In this document: positions 31,854-40,407 of the stretch, in pieces
Numbering within the stretch: the first letter of the stretch is position 1
Layout: every line of letters starts with the position of its first letter
Assembly (NCBI RefSeq): GCF_014649775.1
Contig: NZ_BMTR01000001.1
Coordinates: 558,001 to 622,000, forward strand
Direction of reading: 5' to 3'
From: Streptomyces longisporoflavus
GTDB taxonomy: Bacteria; Actinomycetota; Actinomycetes; Streptomycetales; Streptomycetaceae
DNA: 64,000 nt
Made by a program: the position numbers and the translations under genes
Notes under the pieces: generated by a model
Database searches by the model: none
Told to the model about the DNA's origin: nothing
Seen by the model: the letters and a program-made list of their open reading frames with translations, nothing else

Positions 31854-33455
31854 ATGCCCCCGCCCAGCAGACGCGCTCTGCTCACCGGCGCCGCCGGACT
31901 CGCTGCCGCCGGCGTCCTCACACCACCGGCAACCGTCTCTGCCGCGCCCGCCCGCGTACGGCTGACCAGAGAGGAACACCGGGCCGTCATCATCGGATCC
32001 GGCTTCGGAGGCGGCGTGGCCGCGCTCCGCCTGGCACAGGCCGGCGTTGCGGTGACCGTCCTCGAACGCGGCCGGCGCTGGCCGACGGGCCCGAACGCGG
32101 AGACCTTCCCCCGCGTCTCGGACCTCGACAAACGGATGCTCTGGTACGGCACCATCCCCGCAGCGGTCAGACCGCTCGCCAAACTCCTCGGCACCCCGCT
32201 GAACTTCGCGCCCTACACCGGACTCCTGGAACCCGTACTCGGCGAGAACATCCTGAGCGTCTGCGCGGCCGGAGTCGGCGGCGGATCGCTCGTCTACCAG
32301 GGGATGACGCTCCAGCCCTCCGAGGCCGTGTTCAACACCTGGCTGCCCGAAGAGCTCGACTACCGGCGCATGGACCAGATCCACTACCCGCGGGTCGCCA
32401 AGATGCTCCGCGTGGCCACGGCGCCCGCGGAGCTGGTCGCCTCACCCACCTACGCGGCGGCCCGGGTGTTCGCCGAGCGGGTGCGCAAGGCAGGGTACGG
32501 CCTGGAGAAGATCCCCATGCCGATCGACTGGGACTACGCCCTGGCCGAACTGCGCGGCGAGATGAAGCCGTCGTACACCAACGGCGACTGCGCCCTCGGA
32601 GTCAACAACGGCGGCAAGCACTCCGTCGACGTGACCTACCTGCGGCAGGCCGAGGCCACCGGCAGGGTCACCGTCGCCACCCACCACAACGTCACGTCCG
32701 TGGCGCGGACCGGCGACGGCCGCTGGGAGGTGCGGGTGGACCGCACCGACGACGCGGGAGATGTCCTCGAGCAGAAGATCCTCTCGACCCGCGCCCTGAT
32801 CATGGCGGCCGGCAGCGTCAACACCAGCAAGCTCCTCGTCCGCGCGGCGGCCACCGGCGCCATCCCCGATCTCCCCGACGGCATCGGCGAAGGCTGGGGC
32901 ACCAACGGCGACCGCATCTACGCCTGGACGAACCTGCGGGAGGACTTCGGGGCCGAGCAGGGCGGACCGGTGGTCTTCGGCAGCAAAGCGTGGGACGACC
33001 CGGCCACCGCGAACACGATCATCCAGGCGTCCCTGCCGCCGCTGGGCCCGGACACCCGGACGACCATGCTGGTCGGCTTCGGGGTCAGCCCCGATCGCGG
33101 CCGCCTCCGATACGACGCCGCAACCGACTCCGTCTCGCTGCACTGGCCCCGGAACGGCGACGCCGCGAGCCACCGGCACATCCACCGGCGGGTCACGGCG
33201 GTCTCCCGGGGGCTCGGCGTCCTCACGGACACCAACTCCCTGGTCAACAGCACCTGGCACCCACTGGGCGGGGCAGCGATGGGCGCCGTGTGCGACCTCG
33301 ACGGGCGCGTGCGCGGACAACGCGGCCTCTACGTCCTCGACGGCGCGCTGATCCCGGGCACGACGGGCGCCTGCAACCCGTCCATGACCATCGCCGCCGT
33401 GGCCGAACGGGCGCTGGACGCCATCACCGCCCGCGACATCGACACGATCATCTGA
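31854..33455 (+). CDS. Cholesterol-oxidase-like GMC flavoprotein, Tat-exported
   Basis: A 533-residue protein. The N-terminus SRRALLTGAAGLAAAG is a twin-arginine signal. FAD binding: VIIGSGFGGGVAALRLAQAG. Cholesterol-oxidase traits: AAGVGGGSLVYQGM, GVNNGGKHSVDVTYL, TWHPLGG with the His447 equivalent and CNPSMTIAAVAER with the Asn485 equivalent. The Glu361 catalytic base of Streptomyces ChoA aligns with Asp in GPDTR. Family members oxidise 3-beta-hydroxysterols to the 4-en-3-one with oxygen. The ATG at 31854 has AAGGAG 7 nt upstream. A secreted lipase gene follows after 21 nt. Confidence 0.85.
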   Translation: MPPPSRRALLTGAAGLAAAGVLTPPATVSAAPARVRLTREEHRAVIIGSGFGGGVAALRLAQAGVAVTVLERGRRWPTGPNAETFPRVSDLDKRMLWYGTIPAAVRPLAKLLGTPLNFAPYTGLLEPVLGENILSVCAAGVGGGSLVYQGMTLQPSEAVFNTWLPEELDYRRMDQIHYPRVAKMLRVATAPAELVASPTYAAARVFAERVRKAGYGLEKIPMPIDWDYALAELRGEMKPSYTNGDCALGVNNGGKHSVDVTYLRQAEATGRVTVATHHNVTSVARTGDGRWEVRVDRTDDAGDVLEQKILSTRALIMAAGSVNTSKLLVRAAATGAIPDLPDGIGEGWGTNGDRIYAWTNLREDFGAEQGGPVVFGSKAWDDPATANTIIQASLPPLGPDTRTTMLVGFGVSPDRGRLRYDAATDSVSLHWPRNGDAASHRHIHRRVTAVSRGLGVLTDTNSLVNSTWHPLGGAAMGAVCDLDGRVRGQRGLYVLDGALIPGTTGACNPSMTIAAVAERALDAITARDIDTII

Positions 33456-33476
33456 ATCACGAGCGAGGAGCACACC

Positions 33477-34934
33477 ATGAGCCGCAAGAGACTTCCTTCG
33501 CGTTCTGTCCTGCCCGCCCGTTCGCCCCAACCGGCCGTGACCGCACCGGAGTCGAGCGCCCGCCGCGCCGCCCCGGCCCGCCGGCGCCTGATGGCCGGCG
33601 TCGTCGCCGGCACCGTCTGCGTGGGCCTTGCCGGCACATCGGCGGCATCGGCCACCACGGCTGCATCGACCCCATCAGCCGCCGCGGCCGACGGACAGCC
33701 CGTCGTCTCCCGCGGGGTCACCATCCCCGCCTTCTACAACCCGCCCGCCGAACTGCCCGCCGAGAACGGCGCGTTGATCCGCACCGAAACCATGCCGCTC
33801 GGGCTGAGCATCCCCGGCCTGGACGGCCGCCCCCTGCCGGGGACCGCGAGCCGCCTGATGTACAAGTCCACCGACTCGGCAGGCAAGCCCGTCGCGGTGA
33901 CCGGCGCCTACATCGAGCCCTCGGCCGCCTGGACGAAACCGGGCCCGCGCCCGCTGGTGGCGGTGGCCTCGGGCACCATGGGCCAGGGAGACCAGTGCGC
34001 CCCCTCCTTCGCCCTGCAGCACCCGCTGACCCTCAACGGCGAAACGGTGTCGGTCGGCTACGAGGCGCTGGCCATCTACCGCATCCTGGCCAGCGGGGCA
34101 GCCGTCGTCCTGACCGACTATGTCGGCCTCGGCGCCACCGACCGCCTGCACACCTACGTCAACCGCCTCGACCAGGGGCACGCCCTGCTGGACGCGGCCC
34201 GCGCGGCCCGCGCCGTGCCGGGAGCCTCGGTCACAGCCGAGTCCCGCACCGGTCTGTACGGCTACAGCCAGGGCGGCGGTGCCAGCGCGGCGGCCGCCGA
34301 ACTCCAGTCCACCTACGCGCCGGACATCAAACTCGCCGGCACCTACTCCGGCGCACCCCCGGCGGATCTGACGTCGGTCATGAAGGGCATCGACGGCAGT
34401 GCGCTGGCCGGCGCCCTCGCCTGGTCGATCAACGGCTTCGCCCAGTCCGACCCCGACCTGCGCGCGGTCGTCGACGCGCACATCAGCGATACGGGGAAGG
34501 CGGCCCTGAAAGACGCCTCGACCATGTGTGTCGGTGACGCGCTCTTCGGCTACGGCTTCACCAAGAGCAACAAATGGACCAAGGACGGCAAGTCCATAGG
34601 AGACATCATCGCCGCCGATCCGCGAGCGCGGGCCGCCCTGGACAAGCAGCGCATCGGCAGGCTCAAGCCCAGCGGTCCGGTGCGTCTTGCGACCGGCGTC
34701 CACGACGACATCGTCCCGCACACGCAGGCCCGGCAACTGGCCGAGGACTGGTGCGACAAGGGCGCCAACGTCACCTACGAGGCGCTCGCGCTGCCGAACC
34801 TCGGCGACAAGATCCTCACCAACCACCTGGTGCCCCTCATCACCGACCAGGGCGATGCCGTCTCCTGGCTGACCGACCGGCTCGCGGGCAAGCCGGCCGC
34901 CTCCAAGTGCTGGAAGATGCCCCTCCAGCCCTGA
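33477..34934 (+). CDS. Secreted lipase (LIP / secretory lipase family)
   Basis: A 485-residue protein with a long signal region (RRRLMAGVVAGTVCVGLAGT, cleavage probably after SAASA near residue 58). The nucleophile is in TGLYGYSQGGGASA; ADYVGLG-type stretch VVLTDYVGLGATDRLHTYVN and the late DIVPHTQARQLAEDWC carry the other catalytic elements. This is the family of secreted triacylglycerol lipases known from Candida and many actinomycetes. It lies 21 nt after the oxidase with its own GAGCGAGGAG ribosome site, so the two form an operon for extracellular ester/sterol use. A strong terminator follows. Confidence 0.87.
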   Translation: MSRKRLPSRSVLPARSPQPAVTAPESSARRAAPARRRLMAGVVAGTVCVGLAGTSAASATTAASTPSAAAADGQPVVSRGVTIPAFYNPPAELPAENGALIRTETMPLGLSIPGLDGRPLPGTASRLMYKSTDSAGKPVAVTGAYIEPSAAWTKPGPRPLVAVASGTMGQGDQCAPSFALQHPLTLNGETVSVGYEALAIYRILASGAAVVLTDYVGLGATDRLHTYVNRLDQGHALLDAARAARAVPGASVTAESRTGLYGYSQGGGASAAAAELQSTYAPDIKLAGTYSGAPPADLTSVMKGIDGSALAGALAWSINGFAQSDPDLRAVVDAHISDTGKAALKDASTMCVGDALFGYGFTKSNKWTKDGKSIGDIIAADPRARAALDKQRIGRLKPSGPVRLATGVHDDIVPHTQARQLAEDWCDKGANVTYEALALPNLGDKILTNHLVPLITDQGDAVSWLTDRLAGKPAASKCWKMPLQP

Positions 34935-34952
34935 CATCCGGCCCTGCTCTGT

Positions 34953-34984
34953 CCCGCCCGCGGCTTCGCTCGGCCGCGGGCGGG
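34953..34984 (+). terminator. Hairpin between lipase and MerR genes
   Basis: A perfect 12-bp stem, CCCGCCCGCGGC (34953-34964) with GCCGCGGGCGGG (34973-34984), and an 8-nt loop. It serves two convergent genes. Confidence 0.75.
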
Positions 34985-35001
34985 CGCGCCGCTCGCGCCG
35001 C

Positions 35002-35409
35002 TCAGACGGGAACGCACTCCTGGCCGGCCTCCTCGAAGGGCGGATATCCCGCACTGCCCGTGCGCTCGGCCGCGTCGATGTAGACGACCAGTGCGTCGCG
35101 GGACCGGGCGATCTTGTCCATCTGCTCCTCGAGACGCCGCAACCGGGAGCGCATCGCGGACAGCAACTCATGACAACCGGGCAGCTCCGGGGTCTCTCCG
35201 ACCGCGCAGGGCAGCACGTAGGCGATGTCCTCGGAGGACAGGCCGGCACCGAGAAGATGGCGGATCTGCTTCACCCGCAGGACGGCGTCCTCGTCGTACT
35301 CGCGGTATCCGTTCGCCCTGCGCTCCGCCTCCAGCAAGCCCTGGGCCTCGTAGTAACGCAACTGATGGGCGTTGACGCCCGTGCGACGACTCAGTTCCCC
35401 GATCCGCAT
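35002..35409 (-). CDS. MerR-family transcriptional regulator
   Basis: A 135-residue MerR protein: MRIGELSRRTGVNAHQLRYY then EAQGLLEAERRANGYREYDE, a dimerisation helix (LRRLEEQMDKIARSRDALVV) and cysteines in VLPCAVGETPELPGCHEL that might sense a metal or redox signal. It is divergent from the imine-reductase-like gene, whose promoter has the over-long spacer and central palindrome used by MerR activators. Confidence 0.92.
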   Translation of the reverse strand: MRIGELSRRTGVNAHQLRYYEAQGLLEAERRANGYREYDEDAVLRVKQIRHLLGAGLSSEDIAYVLPCAVGETPELPGCHELLSAMRSRLRRLEEQMDKIARSRDALVVYIDAAERTGSAGYPPFEEAGQECVPV

Positions 35410-35419
35410 CGAACCTCAC

Positions 35420-35451
35420 TTGACCTTCATACCGGTATGAACGTTGACGAT
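35420..35451 (+). promoter_or_regulatory. MerR-type promoter with 16-bp palindrome
   Basis: TTGACC (35420-35425) as -35, then the perfect palindrome TTCATACCGGTATGAA (35426-35441), and GACGAT (35446-35451) as -10. The 20-nt spacer is the length that needs MerR twisting. The predicted start of transcription falls on the A of the ATG at 35458. Confidence 0.75.
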
Positions 35452-35457
35452 GCTGCC

Positions 35458-36342
35458 ATGGACATCAAAACCGATACACCCGTGACCGTCATCGGACTGG
35501 GACGGATGGGCCAGGCACTCGCCGGCGCGTTCCTGAAGGCGGGCCATCCCACCACCGTGTGGAACCGTACCGCCTCCAAGGCGGCCCAACTGGCAGCCGC
35601 AGGCGCACAGTCGGCGCCGACCGTCGACGACGCGCTCAAGGCGAGTCCCCTGACCGTCATCTGCGTCACCGACTACACGGCCATGCGCCAACTGCTCGGC
35701 GGGAACGACATCTCCCTGAACGGCACGACGTTGATCAACCTGACGTCCGGCGACTCGGCGCAGGCCCGCGAGGCCGCCCGATGGGCCGAAGGGCGCGGCG
35801 CCCGGTACCTGGACGGCGCCATCATGGCCATCCCGCCGGCGATCGGCACCGACGAGGCGGTAATTCTGCACAGCGGGCCCCAGGCGGACTTCGAGGCACA
35901 CCGGCCCGTGCTCGACGCGCTCGGCACCGTCAGCTACCTCGGCGCCGACCACGGCCTCGCGTCCCTGTACGACGTGGCGGGTCTTGCCATGATGTGGAGC
36001 GTGCTGAATGCCTGGCTCCAGGGAACTGCGCTGCTCAAGACGGCCGGCGTCGACGCGGCCACGTATGCGCCGTTCGCGCGGCAGATCGCCGCCGGGGTGG
36101 CCGAGTGGCTGCCCGGGTACGCCGAGCAGATCGACAGGGGCGCATTCCCGGCGGAGGTGTCGGCCCTGGAGACCGACGTTCAGGCGATGGCCCACCTGAT
36201 CGAGGAGAGCGAGGCGGTGGGTGTCAACGCCGAACTGCCCAAGCTGATCAAGGCGATGGCCGACCGCGCGGTCGCGGCCGGACACGGCGGGGAGCAATAC
36301 CCCGTACTGATCGAGGAGTTCGCCAAGCCGCACGGGGCCTGA
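35458..36342 (+). CDS. NAD(P)-binding imine-reductase-like oxidoreductase
   Basis: A 294-residue protein of the 6-phosphogluconate/3-hydroxyisobutyrate dehydrogenase superfamily. VTVIGLGRMGQALAGAFLKA with GHPTTVWNRT binds NADPH. YLDGAIMAIPPAIGTDEAVI and GADHGLASLYDVAGLAMM are the hallmarks of imine reductases, which reduce cyclic imines; the Asp/Tyr region around ASLYD is the proton-donor site. Natural substrates of most members are unknown. The ATG at 35458 has no ribosome site and coincides with the predicted transcription start. An earlier ATG at 35437 lies inside the MerR palindrome. Confidence 0.85.
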   Translation: MDIKTDTPVTVIGLGRMGQALAGAFLKAGHPTTVWNRTASKAAQLAAAGAQSAPTVDDALKASPLTVICVTDYTAMRQLLGGNDISLNGTTLINLTSGDSAQAREAARWAEGRGARYLDGAIMAIPPAIGTDEAVILHSGPQADFEAHRPVLDALGTVSYLGADHGLASLYDVAGLAMMWSVLNAWLQGTALLKTAGVDAATYAPFARQIAAGVAEWLPGYAEQIDRGAFPAEVSALETDVQAMAHLIEESEAVGVNAELPKLIKAMADRAVAAGHGGEQYPVLIEEFAKPHGA

Positions 36343-36399
36343 CCGCATCCTCCTGCCCGCCGGTGCACGCAGGGCGCTCCCGGCCGGGCACATACGAAG

Positions 36400-36437
36400 C
36401 CGGGCACGCCGCCCGAAAGGAAGAGCGGCGTGCCCGG
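36400..36437 (+). terminator. Hairpin between imine reductase and chaplin genes
   Basis: CCGGGCACGCCGC (36400-36412) pairs perfectly with GCGGCGTGCCCGG (36425-36437) around a 12-nt loop. It serves both convergent genes. Confidence 0.8.
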
Positions 36438-36482
36438 TCCGACCGCAGGGAACCGGCGCTCCGTGCGATCCGATGCGCTGGG

Positions 36483-36719
36483 TTACTTGTTGGCGCAGGC
36501 GTTGCCCTGCGCCGGGTTGAGCAGTCCGACGACGTTCACACTCAGGCCGCAGGCGTTGACCGGGACGTGTACGGGGACCTGGACAACGTTTCCGGACAGG
36601 ACGCCGGGGGACTTGACTGCGCCGCCTTCCGCGCCGGAGTCGGCAGCGGCGGCACCGGCGCCGCCGAGAAGGGCGGTGGCGGCCAGAGCAGCGGCGGCAA
36701 AAGCAGTACGAACACGCAT
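36483..36719 (-). CDS. Short chaplin
   Basis: A 78-residue secreted protein: Sec signal at residues 1-26 (TAFAAAALAATALLGGAGAA), then one chaplin domain (SGNVVQVPVHVPVNACGLSV, then NVVGLLNPAQGNACANK) with the two conserved cysteines, Cys57 and Cys75. Short chaplins (ChpD-H) assemble into amyloid fibrils that coat aerial hyphae and spores and lower surface tension. GAAGGAG precedes the ATG by 7 nt. Which of the lettered chaplins it is cannot be told. Its position beside the MerR/imine-reductase pair appears incidental. Confidence 0.93.
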   Translation of the reverse strand: MRVRTAFAAAALAATALLGGAGAAAADSGAEGGAVKSPGVLSGNVVQVPVHVPVNACGLSVNVVGLLNPAQGNACANK

Positions 36720-36887
36720 GGTTGTGCTCCTTCAGGTGGAGGCGAACACTCAACTCGTTCTCCGGCCGGTGACCGCCATAACATCCGTGCCCCGAAGGAA
36801 CCAGCCGCATCACCCGCTCAGACCACGCGGCCATGGGCCACCCGGCGCACCACCGATGGCGCGAGTGGCTGCTGTTAGCCTGCGGCC

Positions 36888-38144
36888 GTGATCAAGGGGA
36901 GATCGTCCGGCCGTACGGGGCGGATAACGGGGGCCAACAGATCAGAGCGCGTTCTGATCGTGGCCAGTTTCGTGAACCGGGTCGGCAACGGTCTGTTCAA
37001 CTCGGCGGCGGCGCTCTACTTCACCTTGGTCGTGGGGCTGCCGCCGGTGCAGGTGGGTGCCGCACTCACCATCGCCGGTCTGATCGGCCTGCTCGCGGGG
37101 ATACCGGGCGGCCACCTGGCCGACCGGCGCGGGCCGCGTACGGTCATGATGCTCGCTCTGGCGATTCAGGCGGCGGCGATGTCCGCTCTCATGATCGTCG
37201 AGAGCTGGGCAGCCCTCGCGGCCATCGCCGCCGTCGACCAACTGGCCGCGGCCGCGGGCGGCGCGGCCTGGGGCGCCCTCGTGGTCCGGGTCGGCACCGA
37301 CCGCCCGGCGCTGTTCAGGGCAAAGCTGCGGACCTATGTCAATCTGGGCGTCGTCCTCGGCACCGTGGGCGCCGGATTCGCGGTAGCGGTCGATACCCGC
37401 ACCGCCTACGTCCTGCTGATCCTCGGCAACGCGGCCAGCTTCGCACTGTGCGCGCTCCTCCTGCTCCTGCTTCCCGACTACCGGGCCCTCGCGCCACCGC
37501 CGCAGCGCCGCTGGATCGCTCTCACCGACCGTCCGTTCGTGACCTTCACGGCCCTCTTCGGCGCGATGGGACTGCAATACCCGGTGGTGTCCCTGCTCCT
37601 TCCGATCTGGATCTCGGAGCACACCGACGCGCCACGCTGGACCGTGGCCGCGGTATCCGCGATCAATTCCGGAGTCTGCGTCCTGTTGCAGACCAGAATC
37701 GGATCCCGCATCGAAACTCCCCGTGCGGGCGGCAGGGCGTTCCGTACGGCCGGGCTGCTCTTCCTCCTCAGCTGTCCGATGATGGCGCTGAGCGCGCACG
37801 CCCCGGTGTGGGCGGCCGCCGGCCTCGTGGTCGCAGCGATCTTCGTGCACAGCCTGGGCGAGATCTGGGAGTCCTCGGCCGGTTTCGCCCTCGGCTTCGG
37901 TCTGGCACCAGACCACGCCCAGGGGCAGTATCAGGGGCTTCTCGGGCTTGGGTTCAGCGCGGGCCAGGCGCTCGCCCCCGCGATCCTCACCACCGTCGTC
38001 CTCGGCCTCGGCACGGCCGGCTGGCTCCTCCTGGGCGCCTTCTTCGCCGCTGTGGGCGCCGTGGGCCCCTCACTCGAACGCTGGGGAACGCGCACCCGGT
38101 CCCGGCAGGAAACCGGAGCCGCAACCGCTACCGGGGAGCGCTGA
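36888..38144 (+). CDS. MFS transporter
   Basis: A 418-residue, 12-helix major facilitator protein with LLAGIPGGHLADRRGPRTVM as the helix 2-3 signature. The first helix begins about residue 21 (LIVASFVNRVGNGLFNSAAA). It is of the drug/metabolite efflux type; the substrate is unknown. The GTG at 36888 lacks a ribosome site, but TAGCCT (36876-36881) ends 6 nt before it, again suggesting a leaderless message. The 3' end overlaps the convergent GAF-ANTAR gene by 17 nt. Confidence 0.85.
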   Translation: MIKGRSSGRTGRITGANRSERVLIVASFVNRVGNGLFNSAAALYFTLVVGLPPVQVGAALTIAGLIGLLAGIPGGHLADRRGPRTVMMLALAIQAAAMSALMIVESWAALAAIAAVDQLAAAAGGAAWGALVVRVGTDRPALFRAKLRTYVNLGVVLGTVGAGFAVAVDTRTAYVLLILGNAASFALCALLLLLLPDYRALAPPPQRRWIALTDRPFVTFTALFGAMGLQYPVVSLLLPIWISEHTDAPRWTVAAVSAINSGVCVLLQTRIGSRIETPRAGGRAFRTAGLLFLLSCPMMALSAHAPVWAAAGLVVAAIFVHSLGEIWESSAGFALGFGLAPDHAQGQYQGLLGLGFSAGQALAPAILTTVVLGLGTAGWLLLGAFFAAVGAVGPSLERWGTRTRSRQETGAATATGER

Positions 38145-39036
38145 GGGCCAGTTGGTGCAGGTCTTCCAGGGCGTCGAGGAGGACGGTGGCCTGATGCCAC
38201 TTGATCCAGTTGCCGAGGGTGCGGCTGGTGGCGTCCAGGGCCTTGAGCTGCGCCTGGGTGAAGCCGAGCAACGGGCGGGCGTGGTGGGAGGAGATGACAC
38301 CGAGGACGGAGTCCTGCTCGTCGACGAGCGGGATGCTGTGACAGGCGCGGCTGCCGGCCGAGAGGATCACGCGGCGTGTGTCGTCGTCGAAGCCGGCCGC
38401 TGATGCCACTTCCTTGACGGTGACCTGATGCCGGGCGGCGGCAGCGCGCGCGCACGAGGTGTTTCCGTCGACAAAGGCGAAGTAGTCGGTGAACTGCCGC
38501 GACAGACCGGCATGCTTGGCCATGCGCAGGACGCCGTCCTCGACCAGCTGCACGTTGCCCATGTCCGTACCGGTGACATCCAGTACGTGATGCAGGGCGG
38601 CGCCCAGGATCTCGCCCTGGTTGGCCGCGTTGAGCGTGCCGGCCCCGAGCGCCGCCAGGTCGGGTATCGGATGCTGCGCCCGCCCGCTGAGCCACACCCG
38701 GGCGCCCGGCCCCGGTCCCGGAGTCCGGGCCACCGCTGCGGCCAGTTGGTGCAGCTTGATGTTGGCCCGCTGGGACGCCTGGCGCATCAGCGAGAAAGCC
38801 GCCTCGGCGTTCGCCAGGCGATATCGCTCGACCAAGATGCCTTCCGCCAGGGCGACTCGGGGGCGTGCACGCGCCCGGACCTCAAGCATGGTCACCTGGT
38901 CGCGCAGCCGCTCGGCCGTTTCCTGCCACCGTGCCGTCTCGTCAGCAGGGGAGAGGGGCTGCCGGGACGAAGGCCGATCGTCGGGCGAGGATGCAGAAGG
39001 CATGCTCGTCACGTTGTCTCCCATGTCTGCACCCAC
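38128..39036 (-). CDS. ANTAR and GAF domain regulator (ANTAR N-terminal)
   Basis: A 302-residue protein. A short N-terminal coiled region (ETAERLRDQVTMLEVRARAR) leads to an ANTAR domain (VALAEGILVERYRLANAEAA then FSLMRQASQRANIKLHQLAA), which binds dual-hexaloop RNA to prevent termination. A GAF sensor follows (NVQLVEDGVLRMAKHAGLSR, HSIPLVDEQDSVLGVISSHH). The order ANTAR-GAF is the reverse of the gene at 48.3 kb. The start is GTG 39036. Targets are unknown. Confidence 0.85.
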   Translation of the reverse strand: MGADMGDNVTSMPSASSPDDRPSSRQPLSPADETARWQETAERLRDQVTMLEVRARARPRVALAEGILVERYRLANAEAAFSLMRQASQRANIKLHQLAAAVARTPGPGPGARVWLSGRAQHPIPDLAALGAGTLNAANQGEILGAALHHVLDVTGTDMGNVQLVEDGVLRMAKHAGLSRQFTDYFAFVDGNTSCARAAAARHQVTVKEVASAAGFDDDTRRVILSAGSRACHSIPLVDEQDSVLGVISSHHARPLLGFTQAQLKALDATSRTLGNWIKWHQATVLLDALEDLHQLALSAPR

Positions 39037-39379
39037 ACCGTCTTTCTCATCGACCCCTTAGCAGTGACTTCGACGCCGCGACGCCGCTGTCGGCCATGCC
39101 CGGCCCGGCTCGCCGGATGGCCCACTGCTCTCACTCATGCTGACCTTAACCCGACGTGTTCACGATGTGATGACCCCCCTGAAAGTCCGACCCGAAGGAA
39201 GCGGAGGCAGGCCTGCGCGAGGCGGATCGCCGCCCGGTGAGTACCCGGTCACACTTCTGACTCACGTGACATCGGGGCGAGAGGTGTCTCTTGTGCGGGG
39301 TAGGCAGGGGAGAGGAAGAAGGAGAGAGAAGCACGAGGACGGCTCTGAGGTCGCCTCGCGGCGCGACTTTGGAGGACAC
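39037..39379. other. Intergenic region of 343 bp
   Basis: Divergent spacer between the ANTAR-GAF and BON-LysM genes. I see no gene. It holds a TCACGTGA palindrome (39262-39269) and, further on, purine-rich leader sequence ending in GGAGG just before 39380. It presumably carries two promoters, which I cannot place with confidence. Confidence 0.6.
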
Positions 39380-39820
39380 ATGGCGAGGTACAGCTTCACG
39401 CCGGGAGCGGGTCACCGGTTCGAGGTTCCCCTGTCGGACGAGCCGGACAAGGCGGCAGCCCAGCTCAAGGGGCGCCTGGAGGACCTGGGACTGACGCATG
39501 ACCACTTCCGGGTGAGCGTCGAGGGGTCCGAGGTCACCGTATCTGGTGACGCCGCCATGCAGGAGCAGAAGGAGAAGATCCTGCTCGCGCTGGGCAACGT
39601 GGTCGGCGTGGCGGAGGTCGAGGACCGGGTGGCAGCCGGGCAGGAGGGTCTTGCCCCGCGCTTCGTCACCGTCCACGAAAGCGAAACGCTCGGCGACGTG
39701 GCTTTGCGCGTCTACGGCGACCCTGCCGCCGCCGGGCGGCTCCTGACCGCGAACCACCCCGTCCTGACCGACGCGAACGAGATCTACGCCGGTCTGGTCC
39801 TGCGCGCCCCGGCCAAGTAG
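39380..39820 (+). CDS. BON-LysM protein, Kbp (YgaU)-like
   Basis: A 146-residue protein with a BON domain (residues about 25-85, VSVEGSEVTVSGDAAMQEQK, VGVAEVEDRVAAG) and a LysM domain (about 95-143, VTVHESETLGDVALRVYGDP then AAAGRLLTANHPVLTDANEI). Length and order match E. coli Kbp, a cytoplasmic K+-binding protein needed under high K+ stress. There is no signal peptide, which also fits Kbp. The ATG at 39380 has TTTGGAGG upstream. A Kbp role is by analogy only. Confidence 0.85.
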   Translation: MARYSFTPGAGHRFEVPLSDEPDKAAAQLKGRLEDLGLTHDHFRVSVEGSEVTVSGDAAMQEQKEKILLALGNVVGVAEVEDRVAAGQEGLAPRFVTVHESETLGDVALRVYGDPAAAGRLLTANHPVLTDANEIYAGLVLRAPAK

Positions 39821-39891
39821 ATGATGTCGATCACATACGCATTCAGGTCACGCATGGTGCACGGGCCGCGGACGGACGCGCTGTACGCCGG

Positions 39892-40407
39892 TCAGCGGCC
39901 GGTGGAGCCGTCGATCTGCTCGCGGAGGATGTCGGCGTGACCCGCGTGCCGACCGGTTTCCTCGATCATGTGCACCAGAACCCAGCGCATCGAAGGTGCC
40001 GGCCCCCGATGCGGTGCGCGCGGAGCGGCAAGCGTCAAGTCCGGGCAGGCGTCGATGACTTGGTTCGCCCGCTCGACGGTGTCGCGGTAGCCGGCGAGCA
40101 CGCTGTCGACGGTGTCCCGCGCGGACGGCCGCATCGTGGCACGCCAGTCTCCGGCATCCTCACCCAGGAAGTAGAACCGTTCGACGTACGTCAGATGCTT
40201 GAGCAGGCCGAGGAGGTTGGTGCCCGAGTCCACTCCGGCTGTTCGCACCTGCGGTTCCGGCGCGCCCGCGACCTTGTCCGCGATCGAGTCCCGCAGATAG
40301 TCGAGGAAGCCCCGCAGAGTGGCCTTCTCGTCGGCGCCGGCCGGGGGCGGACCGGTGTCCTTGGTCCGGGGCCGGGTGTCCTGCGTACGGTTACGGCCGG
40401 CCGGCAT
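39892..40407 (-). CDS. DinB-family (DUF664) protein
   Basis: A 171-residue four-helix DinB fold protein. GTNLLGLLKHLTYVERFYFL holds the first metal-ligand His, and LVHMIEETGRHAGHADILRE the other two (HxxxxxxRHxGH). In actinomycetes such proteins include mycothiol-dependent transferases; DUF664 members are mostly uncharacterised. The ATG at 40407 overlaps the end of the upstream methyltransferase by 17 nt, so the two are co-transcribed. GGGAAGGGAG is the ribosome site. Confidence 0.87.
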   Translation of the reverse strand: MPAGRNRTQDTRPRTKDTGPPPAGADEKATLRGFLDYLRDSIADKVAGAPEPQVRTAGVDSGTNLLGLLKHLTYVERFYFLGEDAGDWRATMRPSARDTVDSVLAGYRDTVERANQVIDACPDLTLAAPRAPHRGPAPSMRWVLVHMIEETGRHAGHADILREQIDGSTGR

